64,000 nucleotides of DNA, from contig CM059572.1 in the NCBI GenBank assembly GCA_030386875.1, forward strand, positions 41,828,232-41,892,231, written 5' to 3'. This DNA is from Morinoia aosen (lineage: Eukaryota > Arthropoda > Malacostraca > Amphipoda > Talitridae). Each line of letters starts with the position of its first letter. The first letter of the stretch is position 1. The position numbers were made by a program, and so were the translations under genes. Shown in pieces: positions 30,477 through 42,018 of this stretch. The notes under the pieces were generated by a model. It had not been told where the DNA came from, did no database searches, and saw only the letters and a list, made by a program, of their open reading frames with translations.

Positions 30477-31565
30477 TGTCGGGTTTCTCTTTTACGCCGT
30501 TGGGTGGTTGAATGTAAATATTAATTTGAACGGCCAAAAAAAACTCGATCAATTCTCGAAGCGCATGGGAACATTATGAGAGTGATAATGAAAAACGGTT
30601 TTGGACTCAGCTCGTTTTTAGGTGGAGTTTATTGGAAGAGGAAACCAGGAAAACTGGCTTGGATCTTGATCTCGGAGAGCTTGTCTAGGTGGGCAATCCT
30701 TGCCGGAGGACCAGGCTGGCGTTGACGAAAGCCGGCACGCGATGGAGTAGGCAGGGTGAGTGAGTTGTATTTGGGAAGTTGAATTAGGCAATTTGAGATA
30801 ATTGAGCGAGGGTCAGTGACGTAGTTCAGGTATAACTAATGACTCCAAAATAAGGTGGGGCGTGAGTGAGCAAGTTAACTCCGGCTCATGTGAGCAGAAT
30901 CAAGTCGGCACATTAGCAGATTAGCACATTAGCAGGAGGAAGTTAAGTGACGTGCTCATATTAGTGGGAGCAAGTTTAGTCACTGCTTATGTGAGAATAG
31001 CGTTTAGCATGGCGCTCAGGAAACCCAGGGAGATTCAAAAACTGTGAGTGTTGCGTGTATGGCGATGATGTAGAGGTCCTGCACAGGAGTCCAAGACGCT
31101 GGATGAAACATTCCAGGAGAGACATCAAGACATTCCACCACTGACAATCCAAATTATAATGACAACTCTTCCCACACGGAGAAATCCGAGAAACTCCTAC
31201 AGTTTTGACTCCAGCTACATTAGGATTCTCCCTTTTGGCAACTCAAAAGAGATAGGACAGATTTTTGGTTGACAGATTGTAACAGATTTAAACAATAAAT
31301 AAATTGTTCAATCACTAATGCCTCTGGCTTTAAAAATCTGAGTATTAGGTTTTAAGAATTTCCAAGAATAAAGATCGTGATTCCTTACAGAGACTACGGG
31401 CAAGTAAACACGAGATCTACGGAAAATGGTGAAAATATCAAGTGACTGCACTTTTGAAAGCAGTAAAAAAAACACATAAAAATCCTAAGTTCATGGATAT
31501 AAATCCTAAACGTTGATTTCACAGGCGGAAAATACGCGAAGAAAGAAAACACGAAAGGATGAAAG
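30477..31565 (-). repeat. Gypsy-1 5' LTR, first piece
   Basis: Matches the start of the LTR at 23425 onward almost base for base. It ends with gaaag (31561-31565), the left target duplication of the copia element. Confidence 0.95.
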
Positions 31566-31825
31566 TAATGGGTGTAGGTTAAGAAGGCGAGACTCTTGGA
31601 GTTTGTATAATCAGTACACACAGCAGGACACACGTTTACATTACGAAGGGTAGTGGTGGAGTAGGCTCCAGCCAAGCCCGAGAACCACGAGCAGAGATCC
31701 ACAAGAACCATGAGCTCAGTTCTCAACGCATAGTGCTGTCTAAATACATTCTTACACAAGAGCACTGTAACATTATCAGTATTATACACATATACATTCA
31801 AGGTGCTACATGAAAGGTTTCAACA
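31566..31825 (-). repeat. Copia 3' LTR (260 bp)
   Basis: Plus-strand start taatgggtg and end ggtttcaaca. By eye it is identical to 35824-36083. On the minus strand the LTR begins TGTTGAAACC, like many copia LTRs. The minus-strand end is CCCATTA and not the usual CA, but both LTR copies and the target duplication fix this boundary. Confidence 0.93.
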
Positions 31826-31834
31826 CTCCTTCTC
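31826..31834 (-). promoter_or_regulatory. Copia polypurine tract
   Basis: Minus strand gagaaggag directly against the 3' LTR, in the plus-strand priming position. Confidence 0.75.
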
Positions 31835-34800
31835 ACATTGAATGTGTGTCAGATGAGACCATTCCTAACTTCGTTCTTAGTCTAGAGAACTTTTCTATCG
31901 GCAGGTTCTTGGTGAATATGTCGGCGAGCATTTCGTCGGTAGGGCAATACACTACGTCTATATCTTTGTTACTTACAAGATCCCGTACATAGTGAAATTT
32001 AATATCGATGTGCTTGCTCCTCCCATGATATTTGGGATTGTTGGCAAGACAGATGGCTGACTGGTTGTCTTCGTTTATAACCATTGGTTCCATAGTCCCA
32101 AAATTTAGATCACTGAGTAAGTGCTTCAACCAGACAGCCTCTTGAGCCGCACCGGCAAGAGCAACGTATTCGGCTTCTGCAGTTGAGAGGGCTACACAAG
32201 TTTGTTTGTTAGATCTCCACGTAATTACCGAATTACTGAGGGTGAAACAGTAACCAGAGGTAGACTTTCGGTCATTTTTATCACCAGCCCAGTCAGCATC
32301 TGAATAACCAATGCAAGTATCAGAACATTTGCTATACAAGAGACCTAGTTTAGAGGTGCCTCTCAGGTACCTGAATATTCTCTTAACACACATCCAATGC
32401 TGTTCAAGAGGTTTGGAGCTGTATTTAGCAACATTATTCACTGCGAATGCAATGTCAGGTCGAGTTCTGGTTGACAAATACAAAAGGCTACCTACAGCAC
32501 TTTGATAAGTGGCAGGGTCAAATTCGACATCATTTGGGGAGCATATCGGATTTACGTTTACATCGGCGGGAGTTGCAACAGGTTTACAATTTTCAAAGCC
32601 AAATTTTGACAACAGAGCCTCAGTGTAGGCAGTTTGATTCAAGAGGACATTGTTTTTATATTGTACAACACTTACACCTAGGAAGTAACTCAGCACACCA
32701 AGGTCCTTCATTTTGTATTGGGTAGAAAGGCTCAACTTTATTTGATTTATTTCATCACCAGACTCAGAAGCAATTATTAGATCGTCTACATACACCGCCA
32801 CAATACACAGTTTCTTATCTTGAACACGAGTGTATATACAAGCATCACTCTTAGATTGTACAAAACCCAATTTCTTCAAATAGCTATCTAGTGTAGTGTT
32901 CCAACACTTAGGGGCTTGTTTTAGTCCGTAGAGCGATTTTTGTAGTTTACACACCAGATTTTCTTTGCCTTTGACAATAAAACCGTCAGGTTGAACCAGA
33001 TATAGTTCTTCAATCAGTTCTCCATTAAGGAAGGCTGTTGCAACGTCCATGTGATGGACTTGCATGTTGCATTTGGCAGCCAAAGCTAGTACTGTCCTGA
33101 CAGACTCAAATCGAACCACGGGACTGAAGGTCTCGTCGTAGTCGATGCCATATTTTTGTGAGTAGCCCTGAGCCACAAGGCGAGCTTTGTACGAGCAAAT
33201 GCTTCCGTCGGGTCCGGTTTTTCTTTTAAAGATCCACTTTGATTTGATAGGTTTTTTGTCATTAGGACACTCTACAAGGGACCATACTCTGTTTTGATTT
33301 ATAGACTCCATCTCATTCTCCATAGCTGTTTCCCATAGTTTTGCTTCTGGTCCACTGAGTGCTTCTTGAACACAAGATGGTATATCAAGCTCATTTTTCA
33401 TTAAATACACCCATTCACCAAACCTATCAGGAGCCCGTCGATATCTGGCTGATTGTCTAGGCTGCACTCCCTCCATCCCAGCATCTGACTGTCTATGCTC
33501 CACCCCTCCCTCAGAGTCTTCTGGTTCTGGATCCTGAGGAAGAAGAGTAAAATTACCATCATTTACTTCTGAAGGCTCCTTCTCAATTGGCATCTGCTGA
33601 GATTCATTGAACATAACGTCTCTACTCAAAAATATCCTTCTACTGTTTATGTCATACAGACGATATCCCTTGGATCCACTTCCATATCCTACAAGAACAC
33701 ACGGTTTAGATTTTGGATCAAGTTTTTCCCTCTCATCTTTGGGGACATGAGCGTACGCACTGCAGCCAAAGGTTTTGAGGTGCTGTACGTTGGGCTTGTG
33801 TCCATTAAGGGCCTGATAAGGGGTCATATCATTCAATGCACTAGCAGGGCTCCTATTTTTGACATACACGGCAGTTGATATAGCTTCACCCCAGAATGAT
33901 TTTGGTAACTTTGAACCAGACAGCATAGCTCTGACAGAGTCAAGAAGAGTTCTATTCATTCTTTCTGCAACTCCATTTTGTTCAGGTGTCTTAGGCACAG
34001 TTTTTTCATGGATAATTCCTTCCCTTTTTAGGAATTGTTCAAAGTCATTAGAGATGTATTCCCCACCGTTATCGGAGCGCAGAATTTTAATTTTGTGATC
34101 ATAGTGATTTTCTACCAAGGATTTGAACTCCTGAAACACTTTGAAAACATCACTCTTATGTTTGATAATGTACACCCAAGTATATCTGGAGTGGTCATCT
34201 ATGAAGGTTACAAAATACCTTCCACTCCCAAGTGATATGGGATTAAGCTGGCCACACACATCACTGTGGATAAGTTCTAAGGGTTGGCGTTTCCTTTTGT
34301 GATTTGTTTTGGGGAACGGAAGCCTATGATTTTTACCATCACAACAGTTTTCACAAAAAATGTTATCTCCACTCACAGAACAATCAAAACCTCTAACAAG
34401 ATTCCTAGTGGCTAATTTCTTAAGATTATTGAATCCTAGATGACAAAATCGTTTATGCCACAGAATTTCATCAGAGGAAACGTTCATGCATTTGGCGGCT
34501 GAATTAAGGGTGCAATTAAGTTTATACAATTTTCCTGCTTTACTGCCTAAGGCAATTAATTCATCGTCTTTATTTACAATCTTACATGAGCTTTCGTCAA
34601 AGTAAACTGAGTTTCCACTTTCTGTAATCTGAGGCACGGAAAGTAAATTGTAGGCTAAGCCAGGTACATACAAGACATTCTTAACAACACAGGTATCTAC
34701 TCGACCTTTAGGCAACAACACCATAACTTCAACATCACCTACACCAACACCTTGCAAGTTTCTACCATCACCAACTTCAATGTTAATTGGACTAGATAGC

Positions 34801-35675
34801 TCATTCATACAAGAAAAATCATTCCTATTATTACACATGTGTGCTGTTGCACCGGAATCAATTACCCAACAATTATTGATATTTATCACAGACAATGCAC
34901 CGATATAATTTGTTTTACCTGCTACAAAATTGTTTTGGTTTTCTGTGTGGTTCCCATCTTCTTTCTTCAATTTTTCTTGATAGATCCAGCACTTGGTACG
35001 TAGGTGTCCCAATTTTCCGCATTCGAAGCATCGTGAGTTTTTCAATTTGGAGGTCACAAGGGATTTTTCACTGAAGTCTGAAGCACTTTGGTTTTTCAGT
35101 TTTGCTTCTTCATTCAGAAGACGCTCTGTCACAATATCCCATGACGGTAGTTTTTCATGAGCTTCCAGTGCAGTCACCAGTGTGGAGAAATGGTCGGGAA
35201 GTGACGACAGCAAGATTATTACACGACTTTCTTCATCAACAGCGTCATCAATCACACTCAAGGACTCAAATATTTCGACAAATGCTTTGAGATGAGTTTG
35301 TAAGTCTTGGTCTTCTTTTAGTTTCATGTTGTAGAGTCTTTTGCGTAGTCTGAACTTGTTAGACCAAGTTTTCTTCTGGAATGTATCTTCAATCTTATGC
35401 CATAGTTGCACAGGGTCAGTAGGATCACCCAACAAATAAAGTTGACTTGTTTCGACACCAAGCACAATTGTTGCAAGTGCACTGTCACGTCTTTCTTCAA
35501 ATTTTCTTCGAGCAGTCTCGTCCGTAGTCTGTGGCATGGTTTCCGTTCCTCGAACCAAGTTCCACAGTTTTTCCTTCATCAGAATCATCTTCATTTGCAG
35601 CTTCCACGTAGGATAGTTTTTATCATTAAGAGCCGTGAGGCAGTTCTTTGCACTTTCACTTACGGAGCCTGCCAT
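31833..35675 (-). CDS. Copia gag-protease-integrase-RT-RNase H polyprotein (1280 aa)
   Basis: Gag occupies ~1-210, with the zinc knuckle CFECGKLGHLRTKC at 216-229. Protease WVIDSGATAHM has its catalytic Asp at 273. Integrase follows: HHCC finger HKRFCHLG...CENC at ~408-445, then catalytic Asp in IHSDVCG (~472), Asp in RSDNGGEY (~534) and Glu in PEQNGVAER (~569). The RT has KARLVAQGYSQ, DVATAFLNGEL, the LYGLKQAP block and YVDDLIIAS at ~962. RNase H has DADWAGDKNDRKSTSGY, AEAEYVAL and EDNQSAI, ending with HIDIKFHYVRD and LADIFTK. The domain order (integrase before RT) is diagnostic for Ty1/copia. No stop or frameshift; all catalytic residues are present. Starts at ATG 35675. Confidence 0.96.
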   Translation of the reverse strand: MAGSVSESAKNCLTALNDKNYPTWKLQMKMILMKEKLWNLVRGTETMPQTTDETARRKFEERRDSALATIVLGVETSQLYLLGDPTDPVQLWHKIEDTFQKKTWSNKFRLRKRLYNMKLKEDQDLQTHLKAFVEIFESLSVIDDAVDEESRVIILLSSLPDHFSTLVTALEAHEKLPSWDIVTERLLNEEAKLKNQSASDFSEKSLVTSKLKNSRCFECGKLGHLRTKCWIYQEKLKKEDGNHTENQNNFVAGKTNYIGALSVININNCWVIDSGATAHMCNNRNDFSCMNELSSPINIEVGDGRNLQGVGVGDVEVMVLLPKGRVDTCVVKNVLYVPGLAYNLLSVPQITESGNSVYFDESSCKIVNKDDELIALGSKAGKLYKLNCTLNSAAKCMNVSSDEILWHKRFCHLGFNNLKKLATRNLVRGFDCSVSGDNIFCENCCDGKNHRLPFPKTNHKRKRQPLELIHSDVCGQLNPISLGSGRYFVTFIDDHSRYTWVYIIKHKSDVFKVFQEFKSLVENHYDHKIKILRSDNGGEYISNDFEQFLKREGIIHEKTVPKTPEQNGVAERMNRTLLDSVRAMLSGSKLPKSFWGEAISTAVYVKNRSPASALNDMTPYQALNGHKPNVQHLKTFGCSAYAHVPKDEREKLDPKSKPCVLVGYGSGSKGYRLYDINSRRIFLSRDVMFNESQQMPIEKEPSEVNDGNFTLLPQDPEPEDSEGGVEHRQSDAGMEGVQPRQSARYRRAPDRFGEWVYLMKNELDIPSCVQEALSGPEAKLWETAMENEMESINQNRVWSLVECPNDKKPIKSKWIFKRKTGPDGSICSYKARLVAQGYSQKYGIDYDETFSPVVRFESVRTVLALAAKCNMQVHHMDVATAFLNGELIEELYLVQPDGFIVKGKENLVCKLQKSLYGLKQAPKCWNTTLDSYLKKLGFVQSKSDACIYTRVQDKKLCIVAVYVDDLIIASESGDEINQIKLSLSTQYKMKDLGVLSYFLGVSVVQYKNNVLLNQTAYTEALLSKFGFENCKPVATPADVNVNPICSPNDVEFDPATYQSAVGSLLYLSTRTRPDIAFAVNNVAKYSSKPLEQHWMCVKRIFRYLRGTSKLGLLYSKCSDTCIGYSDADWAGDKNDRKSTSGYCFTLSNSVITWRSNKQTCVALSTAEAEYVALAGAAQEAVWLKHLLSDLNFGTMEPMVINEDNQSAICLANNPKYHGRSKHIDIKFHYVRDLVSNKDIDVVYCPTDEMLADIFTKNLPIEKFSRLRTKLGMVSSDTHSM

Positions 35676-35809
35676 GTTTCTTTCTCTTTCACCGTTTCTG
35701 TCTCACACAGCACTAACAAATCACCAACTTCTGTTCTCGCTGTCCCGGGCTGTTTTTCGCTTCGGGACTTAAGATAACCTCACTTGATATTGCTTCATCG
35801 GAAGGTTTA

Positions 35810-35823
35810 CTGTGCCCATAACC
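35810..35823 (-). promoter_or_regulatory. Copia primer binding site (internal tRNA-iMet half-molecule type)
   Basis: Directly after the 5' LTR the minus strand reads ggttatgggcacag. Drosophila copia is primed at ggttatgggcccag, complementary to the anticodon stem-loop of a cleaved initiator Met tRNA. The site here differs at one base, so the same unusual priming is likely. Confidence 0.82.
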
Positions 35824-36083
35824 TAATGGGTGTAGGTTAAGAAGGCGAGACTCTTGGAGTTTGTATAATCAGTACACACAGCAGGACACACGTTTACATT
35901 ACGAAGGGTAGTGGTGGAGTAGGCTCCAGCCAAGCCCGAGAACCACGAGCAGAGATCCACAAGAACCATGAGCTCAGTTCTCAACGCATAGTGCTGTCTA
36001 AATACATTCTTACACAAGAGCACTGTAACATTATCAGTATTATACACATATACATTCAAGGTGCTACATGAAAGGTTTCAACA
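35824..36083 (-). repeat. Copia 5' LTR (260 bp)
   Basis: Same sequence as 31566-31825; promoter LTR of the minus-strand element. Followed by gaaag (36084-36088). Confidence 0.93.
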
Positions 36084-36656
36084 GAAAGTTCCGTGTGGCG
36101 ATTTAGCCGGCGACTGTACGCGTCGGCCTCAGCCAGAGCAGCCAGCAATTTGCACACACTTAAGATAGGCAGATAGTAGTGGGTGTTTTGTCACAAGAAT
36201 GCGATGAGTTAAATTAAATTTTATTGAAATGTTTTTATATTGAAATAAGTACGATTAGATAAAGGTCTCCAGAGTATGGAATTAAGAAATGAAATTCCAA
36301 AATTTATCAAGCGTAGGCATGAATACTTTTCGTAATTTAAACTACTGCAAGACGGTTTGTAAAAAAAAGAATAAATGCTACTATAACCATGCCTATAGTA
36401 TTTATAATCACAGAGTAGTGAAAAGAGACGACGGTGTGAGGTTCCGCCATTACACAGAGACGCTATCGAACGAACGCCGGCAATTTTCGCCGCGTTCATT
36501 CCAAGCAGAGATTATCGTAGATTAGTAGATTATCGAAAAGAAAAAGAACGAGCATGATTATGCTTTGATAATAAAATCATGACACGGACATGCAATGCAC
36601 ATCGAACATGATTATGCTTTGATAATAAAATCAAGACACGGAAATGCAATGCACAT
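36084..36656 (-). repeat. Gypsy-1 5' LTR, middle piece
   Basis: Matches ~24510-25081 of the other LTR, with a few substitutions. It ends with cacat (36652-36656), the left target duplication of the nested non-coding element. Confidence 0.93.
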
Positions 36657-38744
36657 TTAAAGTTCTCCCAAAGTGGGGAACTAATTGAATTTGATTTTAA
36701 AGGTTGAATATTGATTTCAATTGATTTCAAAAGAAGGATGTTCTTCTTATAATGGCGAGGTCACCAGTGCTCTGGGTAGAGCACACTTAATTGCTAATTG
36801 ACTTAATCTGACTCAGAAGGAGTTCGGTGTATTCGGACGCACTTTTTCAAGCGTCAAATAATCCATGAAACAACAAAAATTACCACAAGCCAACACCGGG
36901 GGAAAATGAGAGAATAGTTTCACTCGCCGGTATGGGGGATTTATTGAGGAGAAGGTTGCACTCCGAAGTGCGAGGCTTGACTCTTGTTCGCGAGACTTCT
37001 TGGGGAGAGTCCGAGGAGGTTGCTGGACTTCGTCGATTCGTTCAGCTCAGGCTGATGGAAGCCTGTGCTGGAGCGTGAAGTCGAGGATGGTGTAGGTGTG
37101 GGAGGTTCCGACACCAAGTGAGTAGTGAGTTGAATGATGAGTTTGGGAATAGTTACCGGTTAGGAAAAACTCGGTAAGTGATGAGGACTCTCGACCCAAG
37201 GGTCTCAACTGGAGATTTTAGCGGCTTAGCTGCAGGGATGCAGGCCTTTCCAGTATAGTGAAATTTGAATATGTGGAGAAACTTGGAGGAGAACTCGGAG
37301 GAGGTAAGCTCCTTAAATTAAGAGGTTAGGGTTTGGTTTCATAAGTGTTTGTGAGTGCTTGAATGTGGGGTCCCGTCGATCCTGTGAGGGAGCAGGTGAC
37401 TTGAATTATTTTGAACACAAAATTTGAGTCTATTCATACACATGTGCAAGACTGCGCAAAACTGTAACAGTGAACAGTGGCAGGAGTCCGGTGCTAAAAA
37501 TCAGTCCGCAACTCTAGCGCCCGAGTCGCAGCCTGAATCATCTTAACACCAGAATCAGTGCTCCAGACCCACTGGTCAAAAGCTCTATCCTGACATTACA
37601 AGTAGCAGCACAACTGAGTTTAAATGAACTACAGCCAAAATAATAGCTAAAGCACTGAGGTAATTAGATAATTAATGTACTAAAAAAATATAAGTATGAG
37701 AAAAGGTGAATTCTCTATACTCTATTATTTAGATGAGCAAGAATTGCAGCAGAAGTTACATAAAAAGGAACAGCACATAAACGGACACGAAAGCCCCAAC
37801 AACTAAGCTGAGAACAAAGTTACAGTGATTTAAAAAAGGCTCAATTAATTCATGGAAAAATATTGAACATAAGAACGCTGCTTCTATTCCTAAAAAACAT
37901 GTCAAATGTAGTTAGGTATTTATAAGGAACAATTATTTATGAATTGACTTGAAATGAGTACTGCAGAAAATACAAACGCGATTTGCTGCAATATCCTAAT
38001 TTATTTCTTAAGATTTTTGGACTTTAAACGTTGAGTGTTGAACGTGAAAATAATTCCATACTTGTTTGAATCACGACTTAATTAAAATACAAAAGTTGAG
38101 AACACAATTAATTAGAAGCTGGAACATACAAAAAATGAGCAAAACAAAAATGATCTCTGTGGGCAGCAAGGTGTCTTAACACTATGCTCAGCACTAAAAA
38201 TATCTAAGGAGCAAATGCCAACATCGGTTTACACTGACAGCACAATACGGCATAAACACGATAACAATGACAAAGATGTGGCAGTGAGCTTGAGGCTGGT
38301 GACTAACTAACACTGGCACAGAGACAACATAGTGAATATTTCTACGACAATATAACGAGAGCTCCCTAACACGGAACAAGTTAAGACACAACACAGGAAA
38401 GTTAAGACATAATACAATTAACTCTCACACTTGATACTTACAATTGCCCCTCTGGGGGCCCAAGGACTAATATCTGAAGAACACACAACGTGAAATGAGC
38501 AGTCTGCCTGGAAAATGGCCATCGAGCTTGCCAAATGGTTCTACGTGAAAACGCGATGCGAGCTGACGCTCGAAAAATGTTTAAATATTTTTGGTCAAAT
38601 TTTAATAGATTTCTGGGTAATGTTGAATGACAATAGTGATCTAAAATCGTAATAATGATTGCGTTAGCTTTATTTAATTTTTAGAAGGTAGTTTTATTAA
38701 TTTATGAAATTTAGACTGAAGTGCGGCAGAAGGCGTTCACCACA
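36657..38744 (-). repeat. Non-coding element, 3' LTR
   Basis: Plus-strand ends ttaaagttctccc and ggcgttcaccaca. It differs from the other copy by an 8-bp length difference near 37470 (a short duplication of aggag/aacag in the other copy) and few substitutions. No coding capacity. Confidence 0.92.
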
Positions 38745-39922
38745 GCTACCCCCCAACGCATGTAGACCGAAAGGTCTGGTAACAGTGAAGCTGTTACTTG
38801 TAAGACGCTCGAGGGAGTTAAAAGAAGGAATTCCCAAAAGAAAGCTTGACAGAGGAAAATAGATGAAAATAGTGGAAGGTTAACTGTGGAACTATGAAAG
38901 TTTCAGCTCGGATCCCGAACTGGGACCATAAAAAATCTGTGAGGTTAGCATCACTGGGCATACAGGTGCCAGAGTATCTGCCGAAATGGAGGCGCCCGAA
39001 AAACCTGATTCCGACTGCGTTCTTTGAACGGTGTAACGGGGAATCTAGAATTGGTCGACTTCCATGACTTTAGAACTCAAAGCGAACTACGACGTACGAT
39101 TTCGTTGGCTCGACAGGTGTTGACCTGAAGCGAAATCTAGTCTGAATTTGTGACATTATGCCCTCAAAACAATATACAAGATCAGTTCCTTACTTTCCAA
39201 AACACATATGCCGGTTAAATACAGCAAATGTGCGACGTAAGTCGTTTGTACAGCCTTCCTAGGCAACGTGCGTGCTCCTCAGGCGTCCCCAAGGCTACAA
39301 GCACACCGACCAGACAGCGATACAAAAAATGGAAGATCGGGAAAGAGCTTGGTATTTGGGATACGGAGGAACTTACAAAAGACCAACGGTGCACACCCGG
39401 CAGTCCCTTGCAACGATCGCAGAGAGTAAATTTATGGTTGGGCATATTTTTGGGCGTCATCTTACGTATTTCGCAAGTCTATACCATTGTGAAGTTAACG
39501 TTAATTTGTTTAAATTGGTGTTTCGTACATAGACATTTGCTTGCTTTAGTGCTTCAGTAGCAATGGCGCTGCAGTAGCGATGGAAATTGCGAAGGTTATT
39601 AGTAAGGAGCTTCAGTAGCAATGGAAATGCATGAAGAGTTTTGTAAAAGGTGGCTTCAGTAGCAATGGAAAGCATGAAGAGTTTGTTAGAATAGGCTGCA
39701 GTAGCAATAACTTATTAATAGGGAAGAGTTTTAGAGAGGAAAAACTATGTTTGATTACTGAGAATTAGAGGAAACGGATGGAAAGGAACACTACCTCCTC
39801 CAAAGTTCAACATGCAACAGCTGCAACAGCCTCGACATGCGCTCAAAAACCTCCAAATGATGGCTGCGGCAATTCAGTTGTTGGACTATTTATCAACTCT
39901 GGTATGAATTCTGGTCACCAGT
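38745..39922 (-). other. Internal region of the non-coding LTR element
   Basis: The left edge holds the polypurine tract (minus strand ttggggggtagc) and hairpin (38765-38776). The right edge holds a primer-site candidate starting tggtgacc (minus strand, about 39913-39920) that I cannot match fully to a tRNA; tRNA-Trp is one possibility. At about 39550-39715 the unit cttcagtagcaatgg recurs four to five times. No gag, pol or env is recognisable; ORFs of ~110 codons in the middle are unsupported. Confidence 0.65.
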
Positions 39923-42018
39923 TTAAAGTTCTCCCAAAGTGGGGAACTAATTGAATTTGATTTTAAAGGTTGAATATTGATTTCAATTGATTTCAAAAGA
40001 AGGATGTTCTTCTTATAATGGCGAGGTCACCAGTGCTCTGGGTAGAGCACACTTAATTGCTAATTGACTTAATCTGACTCAGAAGGAGTTCGGTGTATTC
40101 GGACGCACTTTTTCAAGCGTCAAATAATCCATGAAACAACAAAAATTACCACAAGCCAACACCGGGGGAAAATGAGAGAATAGTTTCACTCGCCGGTATG
40201 GGGGATTTATTGAGGAGAAGGTTGCACTCCGAAGTGCGAGGCTTGACTCTTGTTCGCGAGACTTCTTGGGGAGAGTCCGAGGAGGTTGCTGGACTTCGTC
40301 GATTCGTTCAGCTCAGGCTGATGGAAGCCTGTGCTGGAGCGTGAAGTCGAGGATGGTGTAGGTGTGGGAGGTTCCGACACCAAGTGAGTAGTGAGTTGAA
40401 TGATGAGTTTGGGAATAGTTACAGGTTAGGAAAAACTCGGTAAGTGATGAGGACTCTCGACCCAAGGGTCTCAACTGGAGATTTTAGCGGCTTAGCTGCA
40501 GGGATGCAGGCCTTTCCAGTATAGTGAAATTTGAATATGTGGAGAAACTTGGAGGAGAACTCGGAGGAGGTAAGCTCCTTAAATTAAGAGGTTAGGGTTT
40601 GGTTTCATAAGTGTTTGTGAGTGCTTGAATGTGGGGTCCCGTCGATCCTGTGAGGGAGCAGGTGACTTGAATTATTTTGAACACAAAATTTGAGTCTATT
40701 CATACACATGTGCAAGACTGCGCAAAACTGTAACATTCACAGGAGGAACAGTGGCAGGAGTCCGGTGCTAAAAATCAGTCCGCAACTCTAGCGCCCGAGT
40801 CGCAGCCTGAATCATCTTAACACCAGAATCAGTGCTCCAGACCCACTGGTCAAAAGCTCTATCCTGACATTACAAGTAGCAGCACAACTGAGTTTAAATG
40901 AACTACAGCCAAAATAATAGCTAAAGCACTGAGGTAATTAGATAATTAATGTACTAAAAAAATATAAGTATGAGAAAAGGTGAATTCTCTATACTCTATT
41001 ATTTAGATGAGCAAGAATTGCAGCAGAAGTTACATAAAAAGGAACAGCACATAAACGGACACGAAAGCCCCAACAACTAAGCTGAGAACAAAGTTACAGT
41101 GATTTAAAAAAGGCTCAATTAATTCATGGAAAAATATTGAACATAAGAACGCTGCTTCTATTCCTAAAAAACATGTCAAATGTAGTTAGGTATTTATAAG
41201 GAACAATTATTTATGAATTGACTTGAAATGAGTACTGCAGAAAATACAAACGCGATTTGCTGCAATATCCTAATTTATTTCTTAAGATTTTTGGACTTTA
41301 AACGTTGAGTGTTGAACGTGAAAATAATTCCATACTTGTTTGAATCACGACTTAATTAAAATACAAAAGTTGAGAACACAATTAATTAGAAGCTGGAACA
41401 TACAAAAAATGAGCAAAACAAAAATGATCTCTGTGGGCAGCAAGGTGTCTTAACACTATGCTCAGCACTAAAAATATCTAAGGAGCAAATGCCAACATCG
41501 GTTAACACTGACAGCACAATACGGCATAAACACGATAACAATGACAAAGATGTGGCAGTGAGCGTGAGGCTGGTGACTAACTAACACTGGCACAGAGACA
41601 ACATAGTGAATATTTCTACGACAATATAACGAGAGCTCCCTAACACGGAACAAGTTAAGACACAACACAGGAAAGTTAAGACATAATACAATCAACTCTC
41701 ACACTTGATACTTACAATTGCCCCTCTGGGGGCCCAAGGACTAATATCTGAAGAACACACAACGTGAAATGAGCAGTCTGCCTGGAAAATGGCCATCGAG
41801 CTTGCCAAATGGTTCTACGTGAAAACGCGATGCGAGCTGACGCTCGAAAAATGTTTAAATATTTTTGGTCAAATTTTAATAGATTTCTGGGTAATGTTGA
41901 ATGACAATAGTGATCTAAAATCGTAATAATGATTGCGTTAGCTTTATTTAATTTTTAGAAGGTAGTTTTATTTATTTATGAAATTTAGACTGAAGTGCGG
42001 CAGAAGGCGTTCACCACA
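39923..42018 (-). repeat. Non-coding element, 5' LTR
   Basis: Near-identical copy of 36657-38744, 2096 bp, followed by cacat at 42019-42023. Confidence 0.92.

Larger units (their letters stand above)
31566..36083 (-). mobile_element. Complete copia element, apparently intact
   Basis: A 4518-bp element with 260-bp LTRs (31566-31825, 35824-36083) that look identical, target duplications gaaag (31561-31565, 36084-36088), a primer site, a polypurine tract and one uninterrupted 1280-codon polyprotein. The target was the gypsy-1 5' LTR; the other gypsy-1 LTR shows the empty site near 24510. Everything needed for autonomous transposition appears present. Confidence 0.95.
36657..42018 (-). mobile_element. 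Non-coding LTR element (LARD-like), inserted in the gypsy-1 LTR
   Basis: LTRs of ~2.09 kb (36657-38744 and 39923-42018) flank a 1178-bp internal region with no retroviral protein. Target duplication cacat lies at 36652-36656 and 42019-42023. Orientation is minus, from the polypurine tract and hairpin at its left edge. The LTR sequence is unlike that of gypsy-1, but the hairpin and polypurine block next to the 3' LTR is the same as in gypsy-1 and gypsy-2. It must move using another element's enzymes. Confidence 0.9.
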
